Assembly: GCA_046498405.1 (NCBI GenBank)
Contig: JAWOAS010000084.1
Span: 1 to 64,000, forward strand
Reading direction: 5' to 3'
Length of the DNA stretch: 64,000 nt
Source: T1Sed10-49 sp046498405
GTDB lineage: Bacteria; Actinomycetota; Nitriliruptoria; Euzebyales; Egibacteraceae
Below the pieces are notes generated by a model. The model ran no database searches. It had not been told where the DNA came from and worked only from the letters and a program-made list of their open reading frames with translations. Position 1 is the first letter of the stretch; the number at the start of each line of letters is the position of its first letter. A program made the position numbers and the translations under genes. Below are positions 16,168 to 24,160 of the stretch, in pieces.

Positions 16168-17051
16168 CGGGGGCCGCTCCCCCCGCGGTCCGGGTCGGCG
16201 GCACGCACGAGGAGGATGAGCAGGTAGACCCCGCTGGAGAGCCGGTTGAGCGCGTGGACGAGCGAGCGCTGCTCGGGGCCGGCCCGCTCGATCGGGGCGA
16301 CGCCCATTGCGACGATCTCGGTCTCGCGGACCTGGCAGCGCAGCCAGCTCAGCCAGTGCAGCACCTCGGGATCGTCCTCGTCGGGCACGACGTGGGGAAT
16401 GCCGAGGTGACCGTCGGGGTCGTGGGTGACCGCATGGACCGAGGCCTCGTCGCGCCCATCGAGGACGAGCGGGTCGACGCGGCGTGCGGCGTACTCCGCG
16501 CTCTGGATCTCCCGGCAGTAGGCCGCGAGCGTGCCCAGGTGCCCCACGAGGGCCTCGCGCCCCTCCGCGGCGGCGCGCGCGCCGATGAGCAGCGCGAGGG
16601 CGTGGAGGCTGTCGAGCTTGCCGCGCAGCGCGATGCGGGGGTGCGTCTTCGGGGCGAAGTGCTCGGCGTCGAGCTGGGTGAGGTGGCTCGGCTTGCGGCG
16701 CACCTCCGACTCGCAGACCTCGCAGCGCGGGACCGGCCCGTCGAGGACGACGGGGAACGTGCCCGGACGGTCCCAGCGCGCGTTGGCGCCCTGACCCTGG
16801 CCGGGCCCCTGCCCGCGCGCCGCGGCGGCGGCGACCTCCTCGGCGGTGCCCACCGAGGGCGCCGGGGCGCCGTCGGAGGCCACCTCGAGACGCCATGCGC
16901 GCACGAAGTCCTCGGCCGCCGGCGAGAGCTGCGCGCCGGTGGGCACGACGACCCGGGCGCCATGGGTGGGCGTGCGGAGCTGCTCGCGAAGGCCGGCCTC
17001 GGTGACGATCACCCGAGGCCCCTCGGCCCTCGCCCGATCGTGCGGGGCCAT
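16164..17051 (-). CDS. eutT: EutT-like cob(I)alamin adenosyltransferase
   Basis: The 295-residue protein is expected to make or regenerate adenosylcobalamin, the cofactor of EutBC. The N-terminal part (VIVTEAGLREQL, VVVPTGAQLSPAAEDFV) and the core (HFAPKTHPRIALRGKLDSLHALALL, plus two long helices) match EutT. Salmonella EutT binds metal through an HX11CCX2C motif. Here only RCEVC remains, so the first Cys of the pair is Arg and no His lies at the expected distance upstream. A Gly/Gln-rich linker (AAARGQGPGQGQG) sits before it. The protein may therefore use a different metal site or none. It is downstream of the BMC-H gene by 36 bases and overlaps eutJ. Confidence 0.82.
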   Translation of the reverse strand: MAPHDRARAEGPRVIVTEAGLREQLRTPTHGARVVVPTGAQLSPAAEDFVRAWRLEVASDGAPAPSVGTAEEVAAAAARGQGPGQGQGANARWDRPGTFPVVLDGPVPRCEVCESEVRRKPSHLTQLDAEHFAPKTHPRIALRGKLDSLHALALLIGARAAAEGREALVGHLGTLAAYCREIQSAEYAARRVDPLVLDGRDEASVHAVTHDPDGHLGIPHVVPDEDDPEVLHWLSWLRCQVRETEIVAMGVAPIERAGPEQRSLVHALNRLSSGVYLLILLVRAADPDRGGSGPR

Positions 17052-17087
17052 CGCCTCACCGCCTCCTCATCTGGAGCCGGGTCGGGC

Positions 17088-17660
17088 TCAGGCGTCGTCG
17101 TCGGCCTGCGGCAGGATGATCTCCACGTCGCCGTGCGGACGCGGGATGACGTGGACGCTCGCGAGCTCGCCGACACGGCCCGCCGCGGCGGCACCGGCGT
17201 CGGTCGCGGCCTTGACCGCGCCGACGTCGCCACGCACCATCACCGTGACGTAGCCGCCGCCGATGACCTCCTTGCCGATGAGCTTGACGTTGGCGGCCTT
17301 CACCATCGCGTCGGCGGCCTCGATGGACCCCACGAGGCCCTTGGTCTCGATCATGCCAAGCGCGATCATCTGCACGTTCGCCATCTCCTCGCTCCTTCTG
17401 CCCGGTGGGCTGCTCGCTGGGGGGCTGCTGTCGTCGCGGGCGGCGGCGCCGGGTGGCGCCCCCGCAGCCGTGGTCTCCTCGGTCGACGTCTCCTCGGTCG
17501 GGGCTGGGGGCTCCCGCGCGGCCCCCTGCGGCGGGGCGCTCGCGAGTCGTTGGTGGGCCGGCAGGCCGCAGTAGGCCGACCCCGCCTGCACGGTGTTGCG
17601 GCAGCGCTGGCCCGAGGCCGTCGTGGCCTGACAGCGCCGGTCCTGGCCGGGCTCAGCCAC
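17088..17660 (-). CDS. BMC-H shell protein with a Cys-rich N-terminal extension
   Basis: The open frame of 190 codons has two parts. Residues 93-190 (MANVQMIALGMIETKGLVGS onward, with the conserved KxI-GGGYVTVMVRGDVGAV strand) form a complete hexameric BMC shell subunit of the EutM/PduA kind. Residues 1-92 hold a possible zinc knuckle (C10-x9-C20-x10-C31-x4-H36) and a 50-residue Pro/Ala/Glu/Thr linker. The GTG at 17660 has a good GGGGAGG upstream. The ATG at 17384 has an even better AAGGAG at 7-base spacing, so both a long and a short form could be made. The knuckle resembles small C/H domains of unknown function. It lies 30 bases after the aldehyde dehydrogenase. Confidence 0.8.
   Translation of the reverse strand: MAEPGQDRRCQATTASGQRCRNTVQAGSAYCGLPAHQRLASAPPQGAAREPPAPTEETSTEETTAAGAPPGAAARDDSSPPASSPPGRRSEEMANVQMIALGMIETKGLVGSIEAADAMVKAANVKLIGKEVIGGGYVTVMVRGDVGAVKAATDAGAAAAGRVGELASVHVIPRPHGDVEIILPQADDDA
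17382..17397 (-). promoter_or_regulatory. internal ribosome-binding site and ATG for a short BMC-H isoform
   Basis: On the minus strand AAGGAG (17397-17392) precedes ATG (17384-17382) by 7 bases, inside the longer open frame. Translation from here gives a 98-residue standard-length shell subunit without the Cys-rich extension. Confidence 0.6.
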
Positions 17661-17690
17661 GACGCACCTCCCCGGTCAGGTCCTGGGGGA

Positions 17691-19211
17691 TCATCCCGCG
17701 CCCTCCCGGTCGTCGAGCTCGGCGAGCACGCGCCGCACGACCTCGGCGATGACCGCGGGGTCCTCGCCCGCGGCGGCCTTGCCGGCCCGGGGCGTCGGTG
17801 CCGGCGTGCCCGCGCCCTCGACGTCGGGCGCGAGCGACCACGCCGCGGCGGGCGGCTCGGAGATGGCGTAGGCGAGGCGCTTGACGTTGAGGAGGTGGGT
17901 CACGGTGATGTTGTCGCTGACCGTCGCGCCCCCGAGCCCACCGGGGGCGAGCGTCATCGAGGGCATGACCCCGGTCGTCGCGCCGATCGCGCCCATCGTC
18001 CCCCAGGTGTTGACGACGATGCGGAACGCCGGCTTCTCGAGGCCGAAGGCGAGGATGACGTCCTCGTCGGTGGCGTGGATGACGAGCGAGTGCCCGTCAC
18101 CGCCGAAGCGCAGCAGGGCGATGCAGCGCTCGCAGCCGGCCCGCCAGCCGTCCTCGACGATGAAGCCGAGCACCGTCGTGAGCTTCTCGCGCGACAGCGG
18201 GTGGTCGCGGCCCACCCCGGCGAGGTCGGCGACGAGGATGCGCGCGTGACGGGGCACGGTGATGCCCGCCAGCCGTGCGAGCTGCTGGGGGGTCTTGCCG
18301 ACCGAGGCCGGGCGGATCGCCCCGTCGGCAGCGAAGAGCGCCCGCTCGATCGCGGCCTGCTGCTCGCCGTCGAGCCAGTGGGCGCCCTCGGCCTCCATCG
18401 CCGCGCGCAGCTCCGCGGCGATCGGGGCGTCGGCGACGACGGTCTGCTCGGTGGCGCAGATCACCGAGGAGTCGAAGGCCTTCGAGGCGACGAGGTCGCG
18501 CGCGGCCTTGCCGACGTCGGCGCTGCGGTCGACCCAGACGGGCACGTTGCCGGGGCCGACGCCGATCGCGGGCTTGCCGGCGCTGTGCGCCGCGCGGACC
18601 ATGCCCGGCCCGCCGGTCGCGAGGATGAGGTCGGTGGCGTAGTGCCCGAGGAGCTCCTGGGAGCCGGGCAGGCTCACCTCCTCGAGGCAGGAGACGAGCC
18701 CGGCGGGCATGCCGGCGCGCTGGCCCGCCTCGGCCATGACCCGCACCGCCTCGGCGGCCGCCCCGCGCGCGGTGGGGTGGGGGGCGACGACGATGCCGTT
18801 GCGTGCCTTGACGGCGATGAGGACCTTGTACAGCGCCGTCGACGTCGGGTTCGTCGACGGCGTGAGCGCGGCGACGACGCCGACCGGCCAGGCGATGTCG
18901 ACGACCTTGCGCGCCTCGTCGCGCGCGAGCACCCCGACGGTGGGGACCTCGGCGATGGAGTGCCAGACGTCGCGGGTGGCGAACTCGTCCTTGATGCGCT
19001 TGTGCTCGGCGACGCCGTAGCCGGTCTCCTCGTGGGCGAGGGTGCCGAGGCGCTCGGCGGCGGCCTGCCCGGCTTCGGCCATCGCCGCGCCGATGCGGTC
19101 GACCTCGGCCTGGGTGGCGAAGGCGAACTCCCGCTGCGCCGCGCGGGCGGCCACCGCGAGGCGGCGCGCCTGCTGCACCGACCGCAGGTCGGCGTCGTAG
19201 CCCTCGCCCAT
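17691..19211 (-). CDS. eutE: CoA-acylating aldehyde dehydrogenase of the microcompartment (EutE-like)
   Basis: The 506-residue protein should oxidise acetaldehyde released by EutBC to acetyl-CoA with NAD. The ALDH fold has PVGVVAALTPSTNPTS, the GGPGMVRAA and GVGPGNVPVWVD cofactor segments, and the catalytic Cys in SSVICATEQ. After the catalytic domain an Ala/Pro linker leads to a C-terminal amphipathic helix (DPAVIAEVVRRVLAELDD), like an encapsulation peptide. In enteric EutE the targeting helix is N-terminal, so the location differs. The ATG at 19211 has GAGGAG 7 bases upstream; a GTG eight codons earlier (19235) is the alternative. No alcohol dehydrogenase to recycle NADH is in the operon. 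Confidence 0.9.
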   Translation of the reverse strand: MGEGYDADLRSVQQARRLAVAARAAQREFAFATQAEVDRIGAAMAEAGQAAAERLGTLAHEETGYGVAEHKRIKDEFATRDVWHSIAEVPTVGVLARDEARKVVDIAWPVGVVAALTPSTNPTSTALYKVLIAVKARNGIVVAPHPTARGAAAEAVRVMAEAGQRAGMPAGLVSCLEEVSLPGSQELLGHYATDLILATGGPGMVRAAHSAGKPAIGVGPGNVPVWVDRSADVGKAARDLVASKAFDSSVICATEQTVVADAPIAAELRAAMEAEGAHWLDGEQQAAIERALFAADGAIRPASVGKTPQQLARLAGITVPRHARILVADLAGVGRDHPLSREKLTTVLGFIVEDGWRAGCERCIALLRFGGDGHSLVIHATDEDVILAFGLEKPAFRIVVNTWGTMGAIGATTGVMPSMTLAPGGLGGATVSDNITVTHLLNVKRLAYAISEPPAAAWSLAPDVEGAGTPAPTPRAGKAAAGEDPAVIAEVVRRVLAELDDREGAG

Positions 19212-19251
19212 CGCCTGACTCCTCGCTTCGCTCACGGCCCCGTCAGCCGAC

Positions 19252-19908
19252 TCAGAACTTCACCGGGGAGCGCCCGACGTCGGTCACGGCGTCGGCGAAG
19301 GCCTGGCAGGCCGCCCGGCACGCGCTCTGCGAGCCCGAGAGCAGTCCGCCGGAGAAGTTCGTCTCCGAGGGTGGGGCGAACCAGACCTGCAGCTCGACGT
19401 CGGCGGCCTTGAGCGCGGCGTCGAGGGCGTAGGTCGCCTCGATCGGCGGCGCGATGAGGTAGGCCAGCGGCGTGCCCTCGGCGATGTCGGCCTCCCCGGA
19501 GAGGTAGGAGCCCGTGCGCGAGACGGTGTGGGCGAAGAACGCGAGCGTGTCGGCGTCGTTGGCCGAGGTGAACCAGGCCTCCTGCTCGGCGTAGGCGATG
19601 CAGGCGCCGAGCCCGGCGCGGGCCTCGGCGGGGTCGGGCCCGGCGAGGATGCCGATGATCTCCCCCGACAGCGGGCCGGAGGCGTGGTCGGCGCCGGCGT
19701 AGAAGCTGTGGGCGTAGACGACCTCGACCTCGGCCATCTTCGTCGCCTCGTCGAGGGCGACGTAGAGCGAGTCGTCGATGTCGCAGGTGACGAGCCCGAG
19801 GCTGCGCTGGTCGGGGCGCAGCTTCAGGCGCTCGGCGAACGCCGGCTCGACGTTCGGGATGAGCCTCGCGGACAGGATCTGCGGCTTGATGGGGTCACCG
19901 ACGGCCAT
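19252..19908 (-). CDS. eutL: EutL trimeric microcompartment shell protein
   Basis: The 218-residue protein has two circularly permuted BMC domains. The sequence follows EutL closely: PIKPQILSARLIPNVEP, LGLVTCDIDDSLYVALDEAT, AHSFYAGADHASGPLSGEII, RTGSYLSGEADI, and the C-terminal PPSETNFSGGLLSGSQSACR. EutL trimers form the large gated pore of the ethanolamine shell and bind ethanolamine in the E. coli protein. The length equals E. coli EutL (219). GAGGAG lies 5 bases before the ATG. It sits between eutC and the aldehyde dehydrogenase. Confidence 0.96.
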   Translation of the reverse strand: MAVGDPIKPQILSARLIPNVEPAFAERLKLRPDQRSLGLVTCDIDDSLYVALDEATKMAEVEVVYAHSFYAGADHASGPLSGEIIGILAGPDPAEARAGLGACIAYAEQEAWFTSANDADTLAFFAHTVSRTGSYLSGEADIAEGTPLAYLIAPPIEATYALDAALKAADVELQVWFAPPSETNFSGGLLSGSQSACRAACQAFADAVTDVGRSPVKF

Positions 19909-19949
19909 CGTCGCTCCTCTTCTCCGTTCGTGCCTCGCCCCCGCCTGGC

Positions 19950-20858
19950 TCAGCCGTCCTCGCGTCCCAGGGCGACGCCGCTGGCCTTCTCGCGCAGCAT
20001 CTCCCGGAGCTTCTCGACGACGTAGGCGCCGGCTTCGAGGGGGTTGGTCCCGCCGGCGTAGGTGATCATGCAGATGAGGTCCCGGTCGGCGTCGGTCTTG
20101 CCCGGCCGGGGCTGGTAGCCCATGTAGGCGCTGAGGGCGTCGGCGACGCCGAGCCCGGGGCGCTCGCCGATGAGCAGGAGGACGGTCTCGGCGCCGGTGG
20201 CCTCGCCGACGTCGTTCATCACCCCCACGCGCGCCCGCTCGATGTAGAAGGGGGTGCCCACGGTGACCCCGGCGTCGGCCAGGCCCTGCTCGATGACCGG
20301 CAGGATGTCGGGCAGCTGGTGGTTGACCGCGGCGGCCGACAGCCCCGCGCCGACGACGATCTGGACCTCGGGGTTGGGCGTGCAGCGCTCGGCGATCGTG
20401 GCCTTGGCCTCGTCGGTGAGCCGGCGGCCGAGGTCGGGCCGCAGGAGGTACTCGTCCTGGTCGGCGGTCTGGGTCTCGACGGTGAAGAGGTCGAACTGCG
20501 CCTTGACCTCCTCGTCGACGAGGCCGTAGATCGCGTCCTGGGCCACCCCGTGGTCGCCCTGGAAGAGCAGGAGCGCGCTCGTACGCGGGCGTGGCCCCGC
20601 CCGCCCGACGCCGATGCGCGCGGTCGTCGTCGAGCAGAGGTTGGCCAGGCCCTCGGCGTCGACGGGATCGTCGACGCCGATGCGCCGGCGCAGCGCCTCG
20701 TCGGCGGGGTCGGGCAGGTCGATGACGACCTCGCCCCCGGCCGCCGCGGGTGGGGAGGCGGCCGGGGCGGCCCCACCGCCCTCGGCGGGCAGGCGCCCGT
20801 CCTCGCGCAGCGCGGCGAGGACCGCGGCGACGATGGCGTCGATGTCGGCTGAGCTCAT
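19950..20858 (-). CDS. eutC: ethanolamine ammonia-lyase small subunit
   Basis: The 302-residue subunit forms the adenosylcobalamin-dependent lyase with EutB and contributes to the cofactor site. The conserved core starts near residue 65 (RIGVGRAGPRPRTSALLLFQ, DHGVAQDAIYG) and continues with VVGAGLSAAAVNHQ, the GERPGLG segment and MGYQPRPGKTDADRD. Residues 1-20 form a short amphipathic helix (ADIDAIVAAVLAALRE). A Gly/Ala/Pro linker follows. This is the arrangement known to direct EutC into the compartment. It starts 9 bases after eutB. Confidence 0.95.
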   Translation of the reverse strand: MSSADIDAIVAAVLAALREDGRLPAEGGGAAPAASPPAAAGGEVVIDLPDPADEALRRRIGVDDPVDAEGLANLCSTTTARIGVGRAGPRPRTSALLLFQGDHGVAQDAIYGLVDEEVKAQFDLFTVETQTADQDEYLLRPDLGRRLTDEAKATIAERCTPNPEVQIVVGAGLSAAAVNHQLPDILPVIEQGLADAGVTVGTPFYIERARVGVMNDVGEATGAETVLLLIGERPGLGVADALSAYMGYQPRPGKTDADRDLICMITYAGGTNPLEAGAYVVEKLREMLREKASGVALGREDG

Positions 20859-20867
20859 CGCTGACCC

Positions 20868-22235
20868 CTATCGCTGGAGGAAGAAGGAGGCGTCGCCGGC
20901 GCGCTCGGTGAGCACGCCGTCGCGCATGAGGCCGAGCCCCTCCATCCACGCCTCGAACTCCGGGAGCGGGCGCAGGCCGAGCAGCTGGCGCAGGCTCGGC
21001 GCGTCGTGGTAGCTCGTGCACTGGTAGGACAGCATCGCGTCGTCGCCCATCGGCACGCCCATGAAGTAGTTGCAGCCGGCGGCCGACAGCAGCACCGCGA
21101 GGTTCTCGATGTCGTTCTGCGCGGCGACCGCGTGGTTGGTGTAGCAGGCGTCGCAGCCCATCGAGATGCCGGTGAGCTTGCCCATGAAGTGGTCCTCGAG
21201 GCCAGCGCGGGTGATCTGGACCGCGTCGTAGAGGTACTCCGGGCCGATGAAGCCCACGACGGTGTTGACCTGGTAGGGGTCGTAGCGCTTGGCGAGCCCG
21301 TAGTTGCGCGCCTCCATGACGAGCTGGTCGGCGCCGTGGTGGGCGTCGGCCGACAGCGCGGTGCCCTGGCCGGTCTCGAAGTACATGTAGTTCGGCCCGG
21401 CGGTGAAGCACGTGCGCTTGGCGAGGTCGTAGGCCTCGTCGAGCATCGCGACGTCGACGCCGAAGGCCTCGTTGGCCTTCTGGCTGCCGGCGATCGACTG
21501 GAAGACGAGCCCGACCGGCGCGCCCTTGCGCATCGCCTCCATCTGCGTGGTGACGTGGGCGAGCAGGCAGTTCTGCGTCGGGATCTCCCAGCGCTCGATG
21601 ATCTCGTAGGTCATCTCGAGGAGGCGGGCGACGCTGCCGACGCTGTCGTCGGAGGGGTTGATGCCGATGACGCTGTCGCCGGAGCCGTAGGACAGGCCCT
21701 CGTAGATCGCCGCGCGGATCCCCTCGACGGAGTCGGTGGGGTGGTTGGGCTGGTTGCGGCTCGCGAGCCGGCCGTGCAGGCCGATGGTGTTGTTGCAGTG
21801 GGCGCTGACCTCGATCTTGCGCGCCGCGAGCATGAGGTCCAGGTTGCTCATGAGCTTGGTGACCGCGGCGACCATCTCGCCGGTCAAGGCCCGCGAGACC
21901 CGCGTGATCATCGCCGAGGTCGTGGTGTCGGCGAGGAGCCACTCGCGGAACTCGCCGACCTTCCAGCCCTTGATCTCGGCGAAGACCCACTCGTTGACGG
22001 CGTCGTCGATGACGCGGGTGACCTCGTCGTCGTCGTAGGGCACCGCCGGGTTCTCGCGCAGCGTGGCCAGGGTGACCTCGGCGAGGACGCCGCGGGCGGC
22101 GACGCGCTCGGCGACGCTGTCGGCGGCGATGCCGGCCCCACGGTCCCCGGACTTCTCCTCGTTGGCCTTGGCGAGGAGCTCCTTGATCGACCCGAACTCG
22201 TAGGTCGTGCCGTAGAGCTTGGTCCTCAGCAGCAT
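20868..22235 (-). CDS. eutB: ethanolamine ammonia-lyase large subunit
   Basis: The 455-residue catalytic TIM-barrel subunit converts ethanolamine to acetaldehyde and ammonia using adenosylcobalamin. Nearly the whole sequence reads as EutB: RALTGEMVAAVTKLMSNLDL, EVSAHCNNTIGLHGRLASRN, GDSVIGINPSDDS, TQNCLLAHVTTQMEAM, FQSIAGSQKAN, YFETGQGTALSADAHHG, GFIGPEYLYD, and KLTGISMGCDACYTNH. The length matches Salmonella EutB (453). It sits between the reactivase eutA (11 bases upstream) and eutC (9 bases downstream). Confidence 0.97.
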   Translation of the reverse strand: MLLRTKLYGTTYEFGSIKELLAKANEEKSGDRGAGIAADSVAERVAARGVLAEVTLATLRENPAVPYDDDEVTRVIDDAVNEWVFAEIKGWKVGEFREWLLADTTTSAMITRVSRALTGEMVAAVTKLMSNLDLMLAARKIEVSAHCNNTIGLHGRLASRNQPNHPTDSVEGIRAAIYEGLSYGSGDSVIGINPSDDSVGSVARLLEMTYEIIERWEIPTQNCLLAHVTTQMEAMRKGAPVGLVFQSIAGSQKANEAFGVDVAMLDEAYDLAKRTCFTAGPNYMYFETGQGTALSADAHHGADQLVMEARNYGLAKRYDPYQVNTVVGFIGPEYLYDAVQITRAGLEDHFMGKLTGISMGCDACYTNHAVAAQNDIENLAVLLSAAGCNYFMGVPMGDDAMLSYQCTSYHDAPSLRQLLGLRPLPEFEAWMEGLGLMRDGVLTERAGDASFFLQR

Positions 22236-22246
22236 GGCGCCCTCCC

Positions 22247-23695
22247 TCAGCGGTAGAACACGAGGGTCTTGACCGACAGCGGCACCGCGCGCCCGTCGAG
22301 GATGGGCGTGCCGATGTCGATGAAGTCCCCTTCGTCGAGTCCGACTTGATCGATGACGACGAGCGGCCGCGACGGGGCCAGCCCCTTGACGGTCTGCCCC
22401 AGCGCCTGGGCGTAGTCGCGGCCGGTGACGATGACGACGGGCTCGTCGGCGTCGAGCGCGTCGTCGGCGTAGTGGGTGACCCCGCTGGCGAGCCGCTGGA
22501 GCCCGTCGTAGTCGAGGCGCTCGGGCAGGTCGAGGGCCAGGGCGACCTGCCCGTCGCCCTCGCGGTCCCAGCGCGCGAGGCCGTCGCCGATCGCCGCGGC
22601 GAGCACCGCTCCCCCACGGGCGAGCGCGCCGTTGAGGTGCGGGCGTACCACGGGGAGGTTGCGCAGCGGCAGCAGGGAGGGCTCGGCCCAGATCGTCGAT
22701 CCCGACAGCGTCACCGTCTGGCTCGCTGCGCCGAGGACCGTCGCGCGCACCGTCTCGTCGGGCTCGATGACCTCGAGCGCCGACAGCCGGCGGTCGAGCC
22801 GCAGCGCGTGGCCGAGCAGCGGCCCGACGTCGCCGTAGGCGGCCACGGCGTCGAGCGTGGCGGCGTCCTCCTCGCGGTAGTAGCACGACCCGACGCCGCC
22901 GGAGAGCAGCACCGCGGTCGACTCCTTGGCCGCGGGCATCGGTCGGCCGAGGGCCACCGCGGCGGTCAGCGCGCCCTCCTGCCCGAGGGCGAGGTCGGCG
23001 ACGACCTCGGCCATGGCCTCGCAGAGCCGCTCGAGCTCGTCGAGGCGCGCCGGTGCGCCCTCGCGCAGCTCGAGGCCGAGCTGGTCGGCGAGGCGACGCC
23101 CGGGCGGGGCGACGTGGACGATCGCGCCGCTGGTGGCCGAGACCTCGACCTGGCGCCCGCCGACCGCGGCGGCGGAGGAGTCGAGGTGGCGGCCGAGGCG
23201 GAAGACCGCGGCGTTGGCGGTGCCGCCGCCGATGTCGACGTTGGTGACCTGGGTGTAGTGCTCGGCGGAGTACGCCGCGGCGCCGGAGCCGCGCGCGGCG
23301 ATCTGCGCCTCGAGGTTGGGCCCGGCCACGGTGACGACGAAGTCGCCGGCCAGCGCGCTGACCGCGTCGAGGATCGCGTCGGCGTTGCGGGTCCGGGCGA
23401 TCTCCCCGGTGACGACGACCGCGCCGGTCTCGACGGTCTCCGGCTCGACCCCGGCGGCGGCGTACTCCCCCGCGACGAGCGCGGCGAGGCGGTCGGCGTC
23501 GACGTCGTCGGCGCTGGCGAGGGGGGTGAGGTGGACCGGGCTCTCGTAGAGCACGGTACGGGTGTCGATCGCCAGGCGCGGGACCGATCCGCCACGGGCG
23601 GTGTCGCGCACGAGCAGCCGGCTGAAGACGACCTGCGTCGTCGTCGTGCCCACGTCGATGCCGACGCTGAGCAGCTCCCGTGACGACGAGCGCAC
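22247..23695 (-). CDS. eutA: ethanolamine ammonia-lyase reactivating factor
   Basis: The 482-residue Hsp70-like ATPase exchanges damaged cobalamin out of EutBC. N-terminal SVGIDVGTTTTQVVFSRL is the phosphate-1 loop, VTGEIARTRNADAILDAV is a conserved EutA segment, and VDIGGGTANAAVFRLG is phosphate-2. The C-terminal half matches EutA through the VVIVTGRDYAQALGQTVKG region. The length fits E. coli EutA (467). The GTG start has GAGGAGGG 9 bases upstream. It is second in the operon, right after eutN. Confidence 0.95.
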   Translation of the reverse strand: MRSSSRELLSVGIDVGTTTTQVVFSRLLVRDTARGGSVPRLAIDTRTVLYESPVHLTPLASADDVDADRLAALVAGEYAAAGVEPETVETGAVVVTGEIARTRNADAILDAVSALAGDFVVTVAGPNLEAQIAARGSGAAAYSAEHYTQVTNVDIGGGTANAAVFRLGRHLDSSAAAVGGRQVEVSATSGAIVHVAPPGRRLADQLGLELREGAPARLDELERLCEAMAEVVADLALGQEGALTAAVALGRPMPAAKESTAVLLSGGVGSCYYREEDAATLDAVAAYGDVGPLLGHALRLDRRLSALEVIEPDETVRATVLGAASQTVTLSGSTIWAEPSLLPLRNLPVVRPHLNGALARGGAVLAAAIGDGLARWDREGDGQVALALDLPERLDYDGLQRLASGVTHYADDALDADEPVVIVTGRDYAQALGQTVKGLAPSRPLVVIDQVGLDEGDFIDIGTPILDGRAVPLSVKTLVFYR

Positions 23696-23713
23696 CCCTG
23701 GCGACCCTCCTCG

Positions 23714-24004
23714 CTAGCTCTTGCGGAACGTGACCTCGCCACCGGCCTCGAGGGAGTCGAGGATCCCCATGATCACCGCGTCGACGGGGCGCTCGAGGGT
23801 CAGCTGGGTGTGCCGCGCGGCGCTGCCCTGCGCGACGAGGACGAGCTCGCCCTCACCGGCGCCGACGGCGTCGGCGGCGATGAACGCCGCCCCCTGCGGC
23901 TCGCCGTCGAGTCCCGCCTCGCGCACGACGAGGAGCTTGATGCCGGTCAGGGCGGGGTCCTTGACCGTCGAGACCGCCGAGCCCTCGACGCGCGCGATCA
24001 GCAC
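23714..24004 (-). CDS. eutN: EutN/CcmL-type pentameric shell vertex protein (BMC-P)
   Basis: The 96-residue protein has the family pattern: IARVEGSAVSTVKDPALTG, LLVVRE, FIAADAVGAGEGELVLVAQG, RHTQLTLERPVDAVIMGILDS. BMC-P pentamers cap the vertices of the polyhedral shell. It is the first gene of the operon. The GTG start is fixed by alignment with the usual MLIARV opening. The Shine-Dalgarno sequence is weak. The 156-base gap upstream separates it from a MerR gene on the same strand. Confidence 0.94.
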   Translation of the reverse strand: MLIARVEGSAVSTVKDPALTGIKLLVVREAGLDGEPQGAAFIAADAVGAGEGELVLVAQGSAARHTQLTLERPVDAVIMGILDSLEAGGEVTFRKS

Positions 24005-24160
24005 CGCCGCACCTGCCCGCGCCGCCTCGCCGCCACCACGTGCCCTCCTCGCCCGGCCCGGTCGCTGCGCGCCCGGGGAAGGGGCAACATCCCACGAGCC
24101 GACCGGGAAGGCAATAGGCGCTCATTCACATCCACCCGGTGCGCTGGGCCGGGGCCGCGC
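24005..24160. other. gap upstream of the eut operon
   Basis: These 156 bases separate the merR gene from eutN, both on the minus strand. I see no near-consensus -35/-10 pair (best is TTGCCT followed 17 bases on by GATGTT), no cobalamin-riboswitch-like core and no convincing terminator. Expression may use an activator-dependent promoter or read-through from merR. Confidence 0.4.

Noticed and set aside
16254..19412. 1052-codon open frame on the plus strand across the eut genes
   Set aside because: It lies antisense to eutL, the aldehyde dehydrogenase, BMC-H and eutT, all recognised. Its product is low-complexity Arg/Gly/Asp/Ala-rich with no family features. Long antisense frames are expected at this GC content.
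24005..24160. Cobalamin riboswitch upstream of the B12-dependent eut operon
   Set aside because: I looked for a conserved core and supporting helices; the gap is short and shows none. EutVW-type antiterminator hairpins were not seen either.
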